NCBI RefSeq assembly: GCF_001591405.1
Contig: NZ_BCUV01000007.1
Coordinates: 868,001 to 932,000 of the forward strand
From: Janibacter terrae NBRC 107853
Lineage (GTDB): Bacteria; Actinomycetota; Actinomycetes; Actinomycetales; Dermatophilaceae
DNA: 64,000 nt
Direction of reading: 5' to 3'
Shown: positions 33,656 to 42,910 of the stretch, piece by piece
Position numbering within the stretch: the stretch's first letter is position 1
Layout: each line of letters opens with the position of its first letter
Notes under the pieces: generated by a model
Told to the model about the DNA's origin: nothing
The model's database searches: none
The model's input: only the letters and a program-made list of their open reading frames with translations
Translations under genes and position numbers: made by a program

Positions 33656-34491
33656 CCGCCGTGGCCGACCCCGACCAGATCCCCCGACTCGTGCTGCGCG
33701 TCGGCGCCGCCACCGACACCGGGCGCGTGCGTGAGCACAACGAGGACTCCGCGCTTGCCGAGGGCGGCATCTTCGTCGTGGCCGACGGCATGGGCGGGCA
33801 CGCCGCGGGAGAGGTCGCGAGCGGCATCGTCGTGGAGACGATGCGGGAGCTCGTGGCCGTCCGGGACCTCACCTCCGACGACGTCGGCAAGCAGCTGCTC
33901 GCCGCCAACCAGCGGATCCTCGACGCCGTCGCCGCCCACCCCGACCAGCGGGGCATGGGCACGACCGCGACCGGCATCGCGCTCGTCACGGCCGGCGGAG
34001 CCGACCACTGGGCCGTCTTCAACGTCGGCGACTCGCGCGTCTACCGGCACATCAACGGGACGCTCACGCAGGTCACCGTCGACCACTCGGAGGTCCAGGA
34101 GCTCGTCGACGCGGGAGTCATCACGGCCGCGGAGGCGCGGGTCCACCCCTCGCGCAATGTCGTCACCCAATCGCTCGGCACCGACTACGCCTACCAGTCC
34201 GACATCTGGGTGCTGCCGCCGTACGCGGGGGAGCGCTTCGTCATCTGCAGCGACGGTCTGACCAACGAGATCGACGACGAGCGGCTGCATGAGATCCTGC
34301 AGGCCCACGGTGATCCGCAGGTCGCCGCCGAGGAGCTCGTCCGCGCGGCCGTGGAGGCCGGCGGGCGTGACAATGTGACGGTCGTCGTCGTCAACCTCGA
34401 CGGCGACGTGGGCGACGACCTGTCGGAGACGAGTCCGCGGGAGTCGGGGGAGGTCACCTCGCCCCGGGGCGGCCTGGACGAGAAGGAGTGA
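33652..34491 (+). CDS. PP2C-family Ser/Thr protein phosphatase
   Basis: A 279-residue cytosolic PP2C with all metal-binding and catalytic motifs: RVREHNEDS, VVADGMGGHAAGEVAS, GMGTTATGIAL, VFNVGDSRVYR, ICSDGLTNEI and GGRDNVTVVVV. It is related to PstP/SpoIIE-type PPM phosphatases and probably reverses phosphorylation by the kinase two genes downstream. GTG at 33652 overlaps the preceding stop; GTG at 33661 is an alternative. There is no membrane anchor, unlike mycobacterial PstP. Confidence 0.92.
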   Translation: MTAVADPDQIPRLVLRVGAATDTGRVREHNEDSALAEGGIFVVADGMGGHAAGEVASGIVVETMRELVAVRDLTSDDVGKQLLAANQRILDAVAAHPDQRGMGTTATGIALVTAGGADHWAVFNVGDSRVYRHINGTLTQVTVDHSEVQELVDAGVITAAEARVHPSRNVVTQSLGTDYAYQSDIWVLPPYAGERFVICSDGLTNEIDDERLHEILQAHGDPQVAAEELVRAAVEAGGRDNVTVVVVNLDGDVGDDLSETSPRESGEVTSPRGGLDEKE

Positions 34492-34493
34492 CC

Positions 34494-36272
34494 ATGCGCA
34501 CGAGGATCGAGGGCCACGCCGGCTGGGTCGAGGTCACCCGTGACGGGCTGACCGTGCTCGCGAAGGGCGACCCGGACCTCGCCGCGCGCCTCACCACGGC
34601 GCTCGACTCCGCCGAGGAGGGCGAGGAGCTCGCCGACGTCGTCACCGACGAGCTGAGCGCGGACGGCGTGCGCCGTGCGCCGGACTTCGCCCTGGTCGAC
34701 ACGGCCGCCGGTCGCGTCCTCGTGCGCGGCACCGCCGTGGTCCGTCTCGTCGACGGCGAAGGGGGGACCCGCGAGGTCCTCGCGCCCCGCCGTGGGCCGT
34801 GGGCCGACGAGGACCTCGACGAGGCCGCCGAGGTGGTGCTCGTGACCGGCGAGGCCGAGCCGGCTGCCGAGCCCGAGCAGCAACCCGAGCCCGAGCCCGA
34901 TCCCGAGGCGCCGGCTGCGCCCGCGACGCCCCCGGCGGCGGGCGGCTGGGCCGTCCCGTCGGTCTTCGGTGCGCCCGCGGCCGAGCGCCCCGCCCTGAGC
35001 GTCGTGCCCGACCCGGCCCAGCCGATCGAGGAGGGCCGGGTCGTCGAGACCCCGGCCCCGCAGGGCCAGGACCTCGTCGACGAGGACGTGGCCGGCGAGG
35101 GCGAGGACGAGGAGCTGCCGAGCTTCGACTTCCTCTTCGGCAACACCAGCCACCACCGCAGCTCGCTGGTCTCCGCCCTCGAGGACCACGAGCACCAGGA
35201 GCAGATCGACTCAGGTCCGGTCGCCGCCGCCGGGGGCTTCCAGCCGTCGCAGGACCGGGCGGGCGCCACCCTCGCGCCGCCCTCGGACGACGAGGAGCAC
35301 GCGCCCGTCGACCCGGCCCCGTCCGGTCCGAGCCTCGGCGCCCTGCCGGGCGGCCTGCCGCCGATGCCCGGCAGCGTGCCCGCGGCCGACCCGGAGCAGG
35401 CACCGGCGGCGCCCTCGATGCCGGGTCCCTCGTACTCCACCCCGCCCGCCGACGGCCCTGCCCTGCGGGTGCAGGCCGCCCGCGACGACGCCCCCGGTCA
35501 CGAGCCGGGAGGCGGGCGACCGCAGTTCGCCGACGGCCACCTCGTCGGCTCGCGCGTGCTGCGTGCGGTGCCCGACGAGGCGGGTGCCGGAGCGGGCACC
35601 GGCGGGGAGCCCCCTTCGTCCGCGGACCAGGACCCCGGGATCATCTCCGCCGTGCCGTGGGGCCCGGGTGCGCCCGTCGGGCCGTCGATCGGAGGCCTCC
35701 CGGGGCTGCCCGGCGGCCTGCCCGGCCTGCCGGTGCAGGACCTCGGCCCGGCCCAGCCGGTGGACGACCGCGAGGAGCCCGCCGCGGACACCGGGGAGGT
35801 CCCGGCCGGCCCGATGGTGCTCGCGGTGCGGTGCAGCGTCGGCCACCACAACCCCCCGCACGCGACCCGGTGCCGGGTGTGCGGCCAGGACCTGCCGACC
35901 CAGCAGTCCGAGCAGACCCCGCGCCCCGCGCTCGGCCTGCTCCGCCTGTCCACGGGCGACGTCGTCACCCTCGACCGAGGGGTCCTCATCGGCCGTGCGC
36001 CCCGCGCGGCCACCGGGGCCAGCGGGGCGCGCGCACCGCACCTCGTGCGCATCTCCAGCCCCGACAACGAGATCTCGCGCAACCACGTCGAGATCGTGCT
36101 CGACGGGTGGCACGTCCTCGTGCGCGACCTGGGCTCCACCAACGGCACGACCGTCGCGCTGCCCGGGTCATCGCCCGTGCGGGTGCGGCCCGGTGACCAG
36201 CAGACGATCGAGCCCGGCACGACGATCACCCTCGCCGACCAGGTCTCGATGGTCTTCGAGGTCACGGGATGA
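34494..36272 (+). CDS. FHA domain protein with zinc ribbon
   Basis: A 592-residue protein. The N-terminal 110-residue domain is unassigned and starts MRTRIEGHAGWVEVTRDGLT. A long acidic Pro/Ala/Gly-rich linker (about 115-440) follows, then a CxxC-like pair in CRVCGQDLP with an upstream Cys/His set (zinc ribbon, about 445-475). The FHA domain at the C-terminus (about 485-590) has LIGRAPR, EISRNHVEIVL and DLGSTNGTTV, which read phosphothreonine. It sits between phosphatase and kinase genes, so it is a likely kinase substrate/adaptor. The ATG at 34494 is favoured because AAGGAG (34483-34488) lies 5 nt upstream. Confidence 0.82.
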   Translation: MRTRIEGHAGWVEVTRDGLTVLAKGDPDLAARLTTALDSAEEGEELADVVTDELSADGVRRAPDFALVDTAAGRVLVRGTAVVRLVDGEGGTREVLAPRRGPWADEDLDEAAEVVLVTGEAEPAAEPEQQPEPEPDPEAPAAPATPPAAGGWAVPSVFGAPAAERPALSVVPDPAQPIEEGRVVETPAPQGQDLVDEDVAGEGEDEELPSFDFLFGNTSHHRSSLVSALEDHEHQEQIDSGPVAAAGGFQPSQDRAGATLAPPSDDEEHAPVDPAPSGPSLGALPGGLPPMPGSVPAADPEQAPAAPSMPGPSYSTPPADGPALRVQAARDDAPGHEPGGGRPQFADGHLVGSRVLRAVPDEAGAGAGTGGEPPSSADQDPGIISAVPWGPGAPVGPSIGGLPGLPGGLPGLPVQDLGPAQPVDDREEPAADTGEVPAGPMVLAVRCSVGHHNPPHATRCRVCGQDLPTQQSEQTPRPALGLLRLSTGDVVTLDRGVLIGRAPRAATGASGARAPHLVRISSPDNEISRNHVEIVLDGWHVLVRDLGSTNGTTVALPGSSPVRVRPGDQQTIEPGTTITLADQVSMVFEVTG

Positions 36273-36279
36273 TGCCTGA

Positions 36280-37908
36280 GTGAGCACCACCCTCCCTCCC
36301 GACCTCGATGGTCTCGACTACGTCCAACCGCTCGGCTCCGGTGGCTACGCCGACGTCTTCCTCTACGAGCAGCAGATGCCGCGGATGAAGGTCGCGGTCA
36401 AGGTGCTGAGGACCGAGGGGCTCACGCCGGCGATCAAGCAGCAGTTCATCGACGAGGCCAACACCATGGCCCAGCTCGCCGACCACCCCTACATCGTCCA
36501 GGTCTTCCGGTCGGGCACGAGTGAGGACGGTCGTCCCTTCCTCGTCATGAAGTACTACCCGCCGCCCAACCTCGCCCAGCGGGCGCGGACGGCGCGCTTC
36601 TCCGTCGAGGAGGTGCTGCGCACCGGCATCCAGCTCTCGAGCGCCGTCGAGACCGCCCACCGTGCCGGCGTCATCCACCGCGACATCAAGCCCGCCAACG
36701 TGCTCGTCAGCCAGTACGGCTCGCCGGGCCTGACCGACTTCGGCATCGCCGGCCGCGGCGGGGCGCTCGAGGAGCTCGACGACGACATCGGCGTCTCGAT
36801 CCCGTGGGCGCCGCCCGAGGTGCTCTTCGGCCAGAGCAACGGCGACGCCCGCGCCGACGTCTACGCGCTCTCGGCGACGCTGTGGCAGCTGCTCGTCGGC
36901 CGGTCCCCCTTCGAAGTGCCGGGGGGCGACAACTCCGCGTACGCGCTCATGCCGCGCATCCGCTCCAACCCGCCGCCGAGCACCGGCCGCGCGGACGTGC
37001 CGCAGTCGCTGGAGCGGTTGCTCGCCCAGGCGATGAGCAAGAACCCGCTCGCCCGCCCCGCCAGCGCCATCGAGTTCGCGCGCAGCCTGCAGGCCATCGA
37101 GCAGGACGAGCGCTTCTCCCGCACCGCCATCGTCGTGCTCGACGAGCTCGGCCACACCGGCGACTCGAGGTCGCTGCCCGCCCACACCCAGGACCGCACG
37201 CGGCTGCGCGCGAACTCCGGCCCGGCCTCCGGCTCCGGCCCGCGCCCGACCACGGGCGCCCCGCCGCCACCCCTCGGCCAGCCCGTCATCGGCGGCCAGC
37301 TGAGCGGCGGTCGGGGGATCGGTGCCGCCGGAGCCGTCCCCATCGCGCAAGGGATCTCTGCCCGGACCGCCACCGGCCCCTCGGGCCCGCCACCGCCGCA
37401 GTCGACCGGTCCGCGCCCGCCGCAGGCCTCCGGGCCCCGACTGCCGCAGGCCTCCGGGCCCCGGCCGAGCGCCGCGCCCTCGACGACCAGGCGCACCTGG
37501 TGGCCGATCGCGGCCGGCATCGCCGGCATCCTGCTCGTCGTCGCCGTGGTCGGTGTCGCCCTCTCCCTCGACGGCGGCAGCGGCTCGGCGGCGACCTCGA
37601 GCGGTGGGAGCGGCGCCGGCCTCGCGGCACCGACCTTCACGAGCAAGGTCGTGGGCACCTCGGCGCAGTACACGATCACCTCGGACGCCTACCAGGACGG
37701 CGACTACTACCAGATCAGCTCCACGCCCGTCGCCGAGGAGCTCTCGCGGGTCACCCCCTCCGGCGTCAAGGTCGACCCGGAGACCAGGACGGGGACCTTC
37801 GAGCAGGAGTTCGGCAGCGCGACGCGACTGTGCGCCCACGTGCGCATCCAGCGCGGCGACCAGTACGGGCCGTGGAGCGAGACGAAGTGCATGGACAAGG
37901 AGGGCTGA
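36280..37908 (+). CDS. membrane Ser/Thr protein kinase with FN3-like ectodomain
   Basis: A 542-residue Hanks-type kinase with an intact catalytic core: Gly loop LGSGGYADVF, Lys in KVAVKVL, catalytic loop VIHRDIKPANVLVS, TDFGIAG, APPEVL (APE). A Pro/Gly-rich juxtamembrane linker (about 300-400) precedes a single membrane helix (about 410-430, WWPIAAGIAGILLVVAVVGV) and an outer domain of about 100 residues with two Cys and RGDQYGPWSETKC. Firmicute type VII systems have EssB, a pseudokinase with similar topology (known); whether this kinase plays that part is inference. GTG start. Confidence 0.92.
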   Translation: MSTTLPPDLDGLDYVQPLGSGGYADVFLYEQQMPRMKVAVKVLRTEGLTPAIKQQFIDEANTMAQLADHPYIVQVFRSGTSEDGRPFLVMKYYPPPNLAQRARTARFSVEEVLRTGIQLSSAVETAHRAGVIHRDIKPANVLVSQYGSPGLTDFGIAGRGGALEELDDDIGVSIPWAPPEVLFGQSNGDARADVYALSATLWQLLVGRSPFEVPGGDNSAYALMPRIRSNPPPSTGRADVPQSLERLLAQAMSKNPLARPASAIEFARSLQAIEQDERFSRTAIVVLDELGHTGDSRSLPAHTQDRTRLRANSGPASGSGPRPTTGAPPPPLGQPVIGGQLSGGRGIGAAGAVPIAQGISARTATGPSGPPPPQSTGPRPPQASGPRLPQASGPRPSAAPSTTRRTWWPIAAGIAGILLVVAVVGVALSLDGGSGSAATSSGGSGAGLAAPTFTSKVVGTSAQYTITSDAYQDGDYYQISSTPVAEELSRVTPSGVKVDPETRTGTFEQEFGSATRLCAHVRIQRGDQYGPWSETKCMDKEG

Positions 37909-38390
37909 TGAGCCACCACGTGCCGCCGACCCGCCAGCACCCCGCCCCGCCGGAGCCGCCGCGCCGGGGGATCGAGGTGGGGCTCCTCCCCTTCGTCGCG
38001 AGCATCATCGGGATCCTCCTCGTCGCCGGGATCATCGGCGGGGTGCTGTGGGCCACCCGCGACGGTGCCGACCCCGTCGCGACCACGCACACCGACCCGA
38101 CGCAGCCCGGCGGGGCACTCTCCGGGCGCCCCACGCTGCAGGTCGAGCCGGACGGCACGACACTGGTGTGGACCATGGACTTCGAGGGGCTGCAGGAAGG
38201 GGACGTCTTCATGCTCTCCACCGGCCCCGACCCCGACGCGGTGACCGGGGACCCGGTACGCGTCGACGGCACGACCCTCGAGCAGGGCGTCTCGCCGGGC
38301 GAGCAGCGGTGTGGGATGGTCCAGGTCGTGCGCGGCTCCCAACGATCCGGGTGGTCCGACGTCCAGTGCGAGAGGGTGGGACAGCAATGA
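37908..38390 (+). CDS. small membrane protein, paralogue of the kinase ectodomain
   Basis: A 160-residue protein: Pro-rich cytoplasmic N-terminus, one membrane helix (about 24-50, VGLLPFVASIIGILLVAGII), then an outer domain that matches the ectodomain of the upstream kinase (PTLQVEPDGTTLVW against PTFTSKVVGTSAQY, and RGSQRSGWSDVQC against RGDQYGPWSETKC). It overlaps the kinase stop by one base (TGATG), so it is co-translated. It may form a mixed sensor with the kinase. Confidence 0.75.
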   Translation: MSHHVPPTRQHPAPPEPPRRGIEVGLLPFVASIIGILLVAGIIGGVLWATRDGADPVATTHTDPTQPGGALSGRPTLQVEPDGTTLVWTMDFEGLQEGDVFMLSTGPDPDAVTGDPVRVDGTTLEQGVSPGEQRCGMVQVVRGSQRSGWSDVQCERVGQQ

Positions 38391-39103
38391 GTGACAGCGT
38401 GGTGACGGTCGACTTCTGCGGTGAGCTGCACGAGGCACCGACAGAGGGCACGCTCACCATCGGGCGCGAGGGTGACGTCGAGATCGACGACAACCCCTTC
38501 CTCCACCGGCACTTCCTCCAGATCAGCCACGAGGGCGGCTGGTGGTGGCTGACCAACATCGGCTCCACCCTCACGGCCACCGTTGCCGACAAGAAGGGCC
38601 TCTTCCAGGCCTGGCTCAACCCCGGCGCGCGCATCCCGCTCGCCTTCGAGAAGGTCACCGTGTGGTTCACGGCCGGCCCGACGACGTACGACTTCGACGT
38701 CCTCGTCGGCAACCCGAGCTTCACCTCCGTCGACCACGAGGTGCTGCTGCCGCAGCAGGGCGGCGAGACCACCGTCGGGCGCGTCGCCTTCACCCCCGAC
38801 CAGAAGCTGCTCGTCGTCGCCCTGTGCGAGGACTTCCTGCGCCGCGCGGGCGCGGGGCAGGGCGCCATCCCGAGCTCGGCCGTGGCCGCGCAGCGGCTCG
38901 GCTGGAAGGTCACGAAGTTCAACCGCAAGCTCGACAACGTCTGCCAGAAGCTCGCCGACGCGGGGATCCGCGGGCTCCACGGCGGACCGGGCAAGCTCGC
39001 GAGCAACCGCAAGTCGCGGCTCGTCGAGCACGCGCTGTCGACGCGCATGGTGACCGAGGACGACCTCGTGCTGCTGGACGACCCGGAGAGCATCGAGGCC
39101 TGA
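38387..39103 (+). CDS. FHA-like protein with C-terminal winged-helix-like domain
   Basis: A 238-residue protein. Residues 1-100 look like an FHA domain with the key positions IGREGDVEID, HRHFLQI and TNIGSTL. Residues about 135-225 contain VVALCEDFLRRAG, AVAAQRLGWKVTKFNRKLDN and a basic SNRKSRLV, which look like a winged helix. EmbR-type regulators also join FHA and DNA-binding parts, in a different order (known). It is a candidate transcription factor for this locus. It overlaps the preceding gene by ATGA. Confidence 0.7.
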   Translation: MSDSVVTVDFCGELHEAPTEGTLTIGREGDVEIDDNPFLHRHFLQISHEGGWWWLTNIGSTLTATVADKKGLFQAWLNPGARIPLAFEKVTVWFTAGPTTYDFDVLVGNPSFTSVDHEVLLPQQGGETTVGRVAFTPDQKLLVVALCEDFLRRAGAGQGAIPSSAVAAQRLGWKVTKFNRKLDNVCQKLADAGIRGLHGGPGKLASNRKSRLVEHALSTRMVTEDDLVLLDDPESIEA

Positions 39104-39109
39104 GCCCGG

Positions 39110-40474
39110 ATGACCGAGCAGGGGGCAGGAGCGGCCGAGGGGACTGCCGGGAGCGAGCCACGTCGTCGAGCGACGTGGCTGCGCGTCGTCTCCGGCGGCG
39201 TCGTCGCGCTCGCGCTCGCCGTCGCCGGGATCTTCGCCCTGCGGGCCGAGGGCCGCCCCGTGCACGACGTGGCCCTCACCGACGGCAGCGTCTGGGTCTC
39301 CGGCGGCACGACGGGGTACTGGGGCCGGGTCAACACCGGGGCCCACAGCCTCGACCTCATCCTCCACGGCGCGGGGGAGAAGGACGCCGAGGACCTGCGC
39401 CCGGACATCCTCCAGGACGGGCGCAACGCGGTCGGCATCACCGGGGACCGCCGCCTCGTCGCCGTCGACTCGCGCACCGGCGAGCCCCTGGAGGGAGAGG
39501 TCCAGCTGCCGCAGCCGCACTACCCGTCCGGGACCCCCTTCGAGCGTCCCGACCTCGTCGCCCTGCAGGGCAACACGATCGCGGCCGTCGACCACGACAC
39601 CGGCCGCATCTGGGCCAAGCGGCTCGACCCCAAGGGCGGCACCCCGATCACCGACCTGCTCGAGACGGGCCTCGTCGACACCGTCGGCCCCGGCGCCGCG
39701 ATCACCGTCTCGGTGGACGGGGACATCATGGCCGTCTCGGCGGAGAGCGGGACGGTCGTCGAGATCCCGGCGAAGGGGGAGGGCTTCGGCCCCCCGAGGC
39801 GCGCCGACGCCGGCTTCTCCGGCAGCCGGGCCGCGGACATCACCGCGGTCGGCGACACCTGGGTCATCCTCGACCTCGAGACCGGCCGGATCCACGCCGA
39901 GGGCCTGCCCGAGCCGCAGTCCCTGCCCGACGGCACCCAGGAGACGCCGGGTGTCACCCTGTCGCTGGCGCTGCTCCAGCAGGCCGGGCCCGAGGCCGAT
40001 GTCGTCGCCTACCAGACGATCGATGACGCCGGCCTCGTGCCGATCCGTGACGACCTCGACCAGGTGCCCCAGGACCAGGTCGTGTCGGGCATCGACCAGA
40101 AGCGCACGCGGGACCGCTTCCAGAAGATCTCCCGTCCCGCGATCAACGGCGACTGCCTCTACGCCGCCTGGGGGGACCGCAGCACCATCCGGTGGGGTCG
40201 CTCCTGCGGCGGCAGGGCGGAGGGCACCTCGGCGCTGGAGCTCGTCGGCAACACCACCCGCAGGGAGGGCGTCGTCTTCCGGACCAACCGGGGGCAGATC
40301 CTCCTCAACGACCTCGACACGGGGCGGGTCTTCGACATCGCCCTCACCGGGGACGTGCGCATCGACACCTGGCCCGGCGGCGCCCCGCGCAGCGAGCCGG
40401 AGCGGTGGATCTCCCCGGTGCAGCGGGACCGCCCGACGCCGCCCACGACCACCTCGACAACGAAGACCGGATGA
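39110..40474 (+). CDS. membrane-anchored beta-propeller-like protein
   Basis: A 454-residue protein: a 24-residue cytoplasmic N-terminus, one membrane helix (about 25-45, VVSGGVVALALAVAGIFAL), then an outer domain of repeated strand pairs such as GITGDRRLVAVDSRTGEPLE, GNTIAAVDHDTGRIWAKRL, VGDTWVILDLETGRIHAEGL and TNRGQILLNDLDTGRVFDI. The VD.xTGxxW/L repeats are those of PQQ/WD-like propellers. The tail is Thr/Pro-rich. Its role in the secretion block is unknown; a scaffold or sensor at the cell surface is reasonable. Confidence 0.7.
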   Translation: MTEQGAGAAEGTAGSEPRRRATWLRVVSGGVVALALAVAGIFALRAEGRPVHDVALTDGSVWVSGGTTGYWGRVNTGAHSLDLILHGAGEKDAEDLRPDILQDGRNAVGITGDRRLVAVDSRTGEPLEGEVQLPQPHYPSGTPFERPDLVALQGNTIAAVDHDTGRIWAKRLDPKGGTPITDLLETGLVDTVGPGAAITVSVDGDIMAVSAESGTVVEIPAKGEGFGPPRRADAGFSGSRAADITAVGDTWVILDLETGRIHAEGLPEPQSLPDGTQETPGVTLSLALLQQAGPEADVVAYQTIDDAGLVPIRDDLDQVPQDQVVSGIDQKRTRDRFQKISRPAINGDCLYAAWGDRSTIRWGRSCGGRAEGTSALELVGNTTRREGVVFRTNRGQILLNDLDTGRVFDIALTGDVRIDTWPGGAPRSEPERWISPVQRDRPTPPTTTSTTKTG

Positions 40475-40487
40475 GGAAGCAGGACAG

Positions 40488-41456
40488 ATGAGCATCTCCC
40501 AGGAGCAGGCCGGTTGGTTCAACCAGGCCTTCCAGCAGATGGTCGGCAATATCGACCAGGTCATCCTCGGCAAGCAGCACGTGGTGCGGCTGGCTCTCAC
40601 CTGCCTGCTCTCCGAGGGACACCTCCTGCTCGAGGACTACCCGGGCACCGGCAAGACCCAGCTCGCCCGCGCGCTCGCCGCGACCGTGCAGGGCAGCAGC
40701 AGCCGCATCCAGTTCACCCCCGACCTGCTGCCGAGCGATGTCACGGGCGTGACGATCTACGACGAGCGCACCAAGACCTTCGACTTCCACCGGGGCCCGG
40801 TCTTCGCGACCATCGTGCTCGCGGACGAGATCAACCGGGCCTCGCCCAAGACGCAGTCCGCGCTCCTGGAGGTCATGGAGGAGGGGCGGGTCACCGTCGA
40901 CGGCACGACCCACGACGTCGGGCGGCCCTTCATGGTCGTCGCGACGCAGAACCCCATCGAGCAGGCCGGCACCTACCGCCTGCCGGAGGCCCAGCTCGAC
41001 CGTTTCCTCATGAAGACCTCGATCGGCTACCCCGACCACGAGGCCACTGTCGCCGTCCTGTCCGACGCGGCCCGCCGCGACCGCACGAAGGGTCTGCGGC
41101 CCGTCGTCACCGCGCAGGTCGTGAGCGACATGGCCGGGCTCGCCGACCAGGTCCACGTCGACGCCGCGATCCTCGCCTACGTCTCGCGCCTCGCCGAGGA
41201 GTCGCGCCGGCACTCCGACGTGCGCCTCGGGCTGTCCGTCCGCGGCTGCCTCGCCTTCGTCCGTTGCGCCAAGACCTGGGCGGTGTCCCAGGGGCGTGCC
41301 CACGTCGTGCCCGACGACATCAAGGCGCTCGCCGAGCCGGTGATGAGCCACCGGCTCCTGCTCACCGCCGAGGCCGAGTTCGCCGGGGTCCGCACGAGCG
41401 ACGTCATCGGCCGCATCCTCGGCGAGGTCGCCCCGCCGACCGAGCGGGTCGCCTGA
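40488..41456 (+). CDS. MoxR family AAA+ ATPase
   Basis: A 322-residue MoxR ATPase with Walker A DYPGTGKTQLARALA (about 48-62), Walker B VLADEINRASPKTQSALLEV, sensor 1 VVATQNPIEQAGTYRLPEAQ and an arginine finger in LDRF. MoxR proteins act as chaperones in assembly or activation of partner proteins, often with DUF58/VWA proteins. AGGA lies upstream of the ATG at 40488. It leads the moxR-DUF58-transglutaminase group. Confidence 0.93.
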   Translation: MSISQEQAGWFNQAFQQMVGNIDQVILGKQHVVRLALTCLLSEGHLLLEDYPGTGKTQLARALAATVQGSSSRIQFTPDLLPSDVTGVTIYDERTKTFDFHRGPVFATIVLADEINRASPKTQSALLEVMEEGRVTVDGTTHDVGRPFMVVATQNPIEQAGTYRLPEAQLDRFLMKTSIGYPDHEATVAVLSDAARRDRTKGLRPVVTAQVVSDMAGLADQVHVDAAILAYVSRLAEESRRHSDVRLGLSVRGCLAFVRCAKTWAVSQGRAHVVPDDIKALAEPVMSHRLLLTAEAEFAGVRTSDVIGRILGEVAPPTERVA

Positions 41457-41475
41457 CCGCGAGGACGAGCCGACG

Positions 41476-42891
41476 ATGACGACAGGACTGCCCACACCCC
41501 CGCCGGAGCGCCCCCGCGGGCGCGGCCGCGTGGGCGCCTCCACCGCCGCACCCGACGTCCCGTCGAGCGACGCGCGGCTGGAGCGGATGGCGCAGGCCAG
41601 CCAGCAGCGGGCGTCCGGCAACCGTCGGACCGTCACCCTGCCCGGCGCCGCCGTCCTCGAGGCGTCGAAGGGGGCCACCCGAGCCGTGCGCAGGGGAGCC
41701 CACGCGAGCGACGAGCGGCTGCGCCGCCGGTGGTTCGGCGGCCGGCTGGACTGGGTGACCTCGCTCGGCTGGAGCCTCCTGGGCGTCGGCGTGCTGCTCG
41801 GGGTGCTCGCCGTGCTGCTCGGCTGGGTCGAGCTGGCGATCATGGCGGTCACCGCCCTCGTGCTCGTCGCGCTCGGCGTCCTGGTCTCCCTCGGCCGGCA
41901 CCGTGCGGACGTCGACCTGGTCGTCGAGCCGCTGCGGGCGGAGATCGGTGACCTCGCCCAGGGCCACGTCGTCCTGACCAATGCGTCGAGGCGCACGATG
42001 CTCCCTTCGCTCGTGCGCCTGCCGGTCGGGGACGCCGAAGAGGTCATCGCGGTCCCGTTGCTGCGCAAGGGCGCCCAGCACCGGATCTCCTTCCCGATCG
42101 GCACGCCGAGGCGCGGCGTCATCCCGGTCGGCCCCCCGACGACGGTCGTCGGTGACCCGCTCGGCATCACCCGTCGCACGGCGACCTTCGGCGGGCAGCA
42201 GCTCATGCACGTGCACCCGCGGCACGTCGCGCTCGAGTCCGGCGCCCACGGCCTGCTGCGTGACCTCGAGGGCGAGGTGACGCCCGAGCTGTCGATGGCC
42301 GACATCTCCTTCCACGCGCTGCGCGAGTACGAGCCCGGCGACGACCGGCGCTACGTGCACTGGCGCTCCTCGGCCAAGCACGGCCGCCTCCTCGTGCGGC
42401 AGTTCCAGGAGACGCGGCGCTCGCACCTCGGCGTCGTCGTCGACCCCGACCCGGCGATGTACCCGGGGGGCGAAGGGGACGTGGAGACCGCCATCGCCGT
42501 CGCGGCGTCGCTCATGGTCGCCTCGATCAAGGACGAGCAGGAGGCCACGGTCGTGTGCAAGGACGCCTTCGCCACCCGCACGACCGTGCCGCTCGTGCTC
42601 GACACCCTGACGACGGCGGGCACGGGGCGCACCGACCTCGTGCGCTCGGCCCGCGCGGTCGTGACCGCCGCGCCGGACTCCTCGGTCGCGGTCCTGTGCA
42701 CCGGGCCCGGCCGCGCCTTCCTCGAGATCCAGCAGTGCCTCGGCGAGTTCGAGACCGAGGTGCACAAGGTGGCGGTCGTCGTCGACCCCCGCGCCCGGAC
42801 CGGCCTGCGGCGCGTGCGCGGCCTGAGCATCGTGACGATCACGGACCTCGCCGACCTCGCGCGCGTGCGCGCGGGTCTGGTGCCCGCATGA
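41476..42891 (+). CDS. DUF58 domain membrane protein
   Basis: A 471-residue protein: a disordered N-terminus, two membrane helices (about 93-140, SLGWSLLGVGVLLGVLAVLL and MAVTALVLVALGVLV), a beta-sandwich part and a DUF58/VWA-like part with the signature LREYEPGDDRRYVHWRSSAK (about 276-295) and RQFQETRR. It is the standard partner of MoxR and lies 20 bp downstream of it. Confidence 0.92.
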   Translation: MTTGLPTPPPERPRGRGRVGASTAAPDVPSSDARLERMAQASQQRASGNRRTVTLPGAAVLEASKGATRAVRRGAHASDERLRRRWFGGRLDWVTSLGWSLLGVGVLLGVLAVLLGWVELAIMAVTALVLVALGVLVSLGRHRADVDLVVEPLRAEIGDLAQGHVVLTNASRRTMLPSLVRLPVGDAEEVIAVPLLRKGAQHRISFPIGTPRRGVIPVGPPTTVVGDPLGITRRTATFGGQQLMHVHPRHVALESGAHGLLRDLEGEVTPELSMADISFHALREYEPGDDRRYVHWRSSAKHGRLLVRQFQETRRSHLGVVVDPDPAMYPGGEGDVETAIAVAASLMVASIKDEQEATVVCKDAFATRTTVPLVLDTLTTAGTGRTDLVRSARAVVTAAPDSSVAVLCTGPGRAFLEIQQCLGEFETEVHKVAVVVDPRARTGLRRVRGLSIVTITDLADLARVRAGLVPA

Positions 42892-42910
42892 GCCACGAGG
42901 GGAGCACGCG

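Noticed and set aside
34445-34470. GGGGGAGGTCACCTCGCCCC near the end of the phosphatase gene as a regulatory palindrome
   Set aside because: It lies in coding sequence without a -10-like element at the expected distance and its core differs from the four promoter sites.
36280-37908. Calling the kinase EssB
   Set aside because: EssB is a pseudokinase; this protein has all catalytic motifs. Only the topology is alike, so it is annotated as an active kinase.
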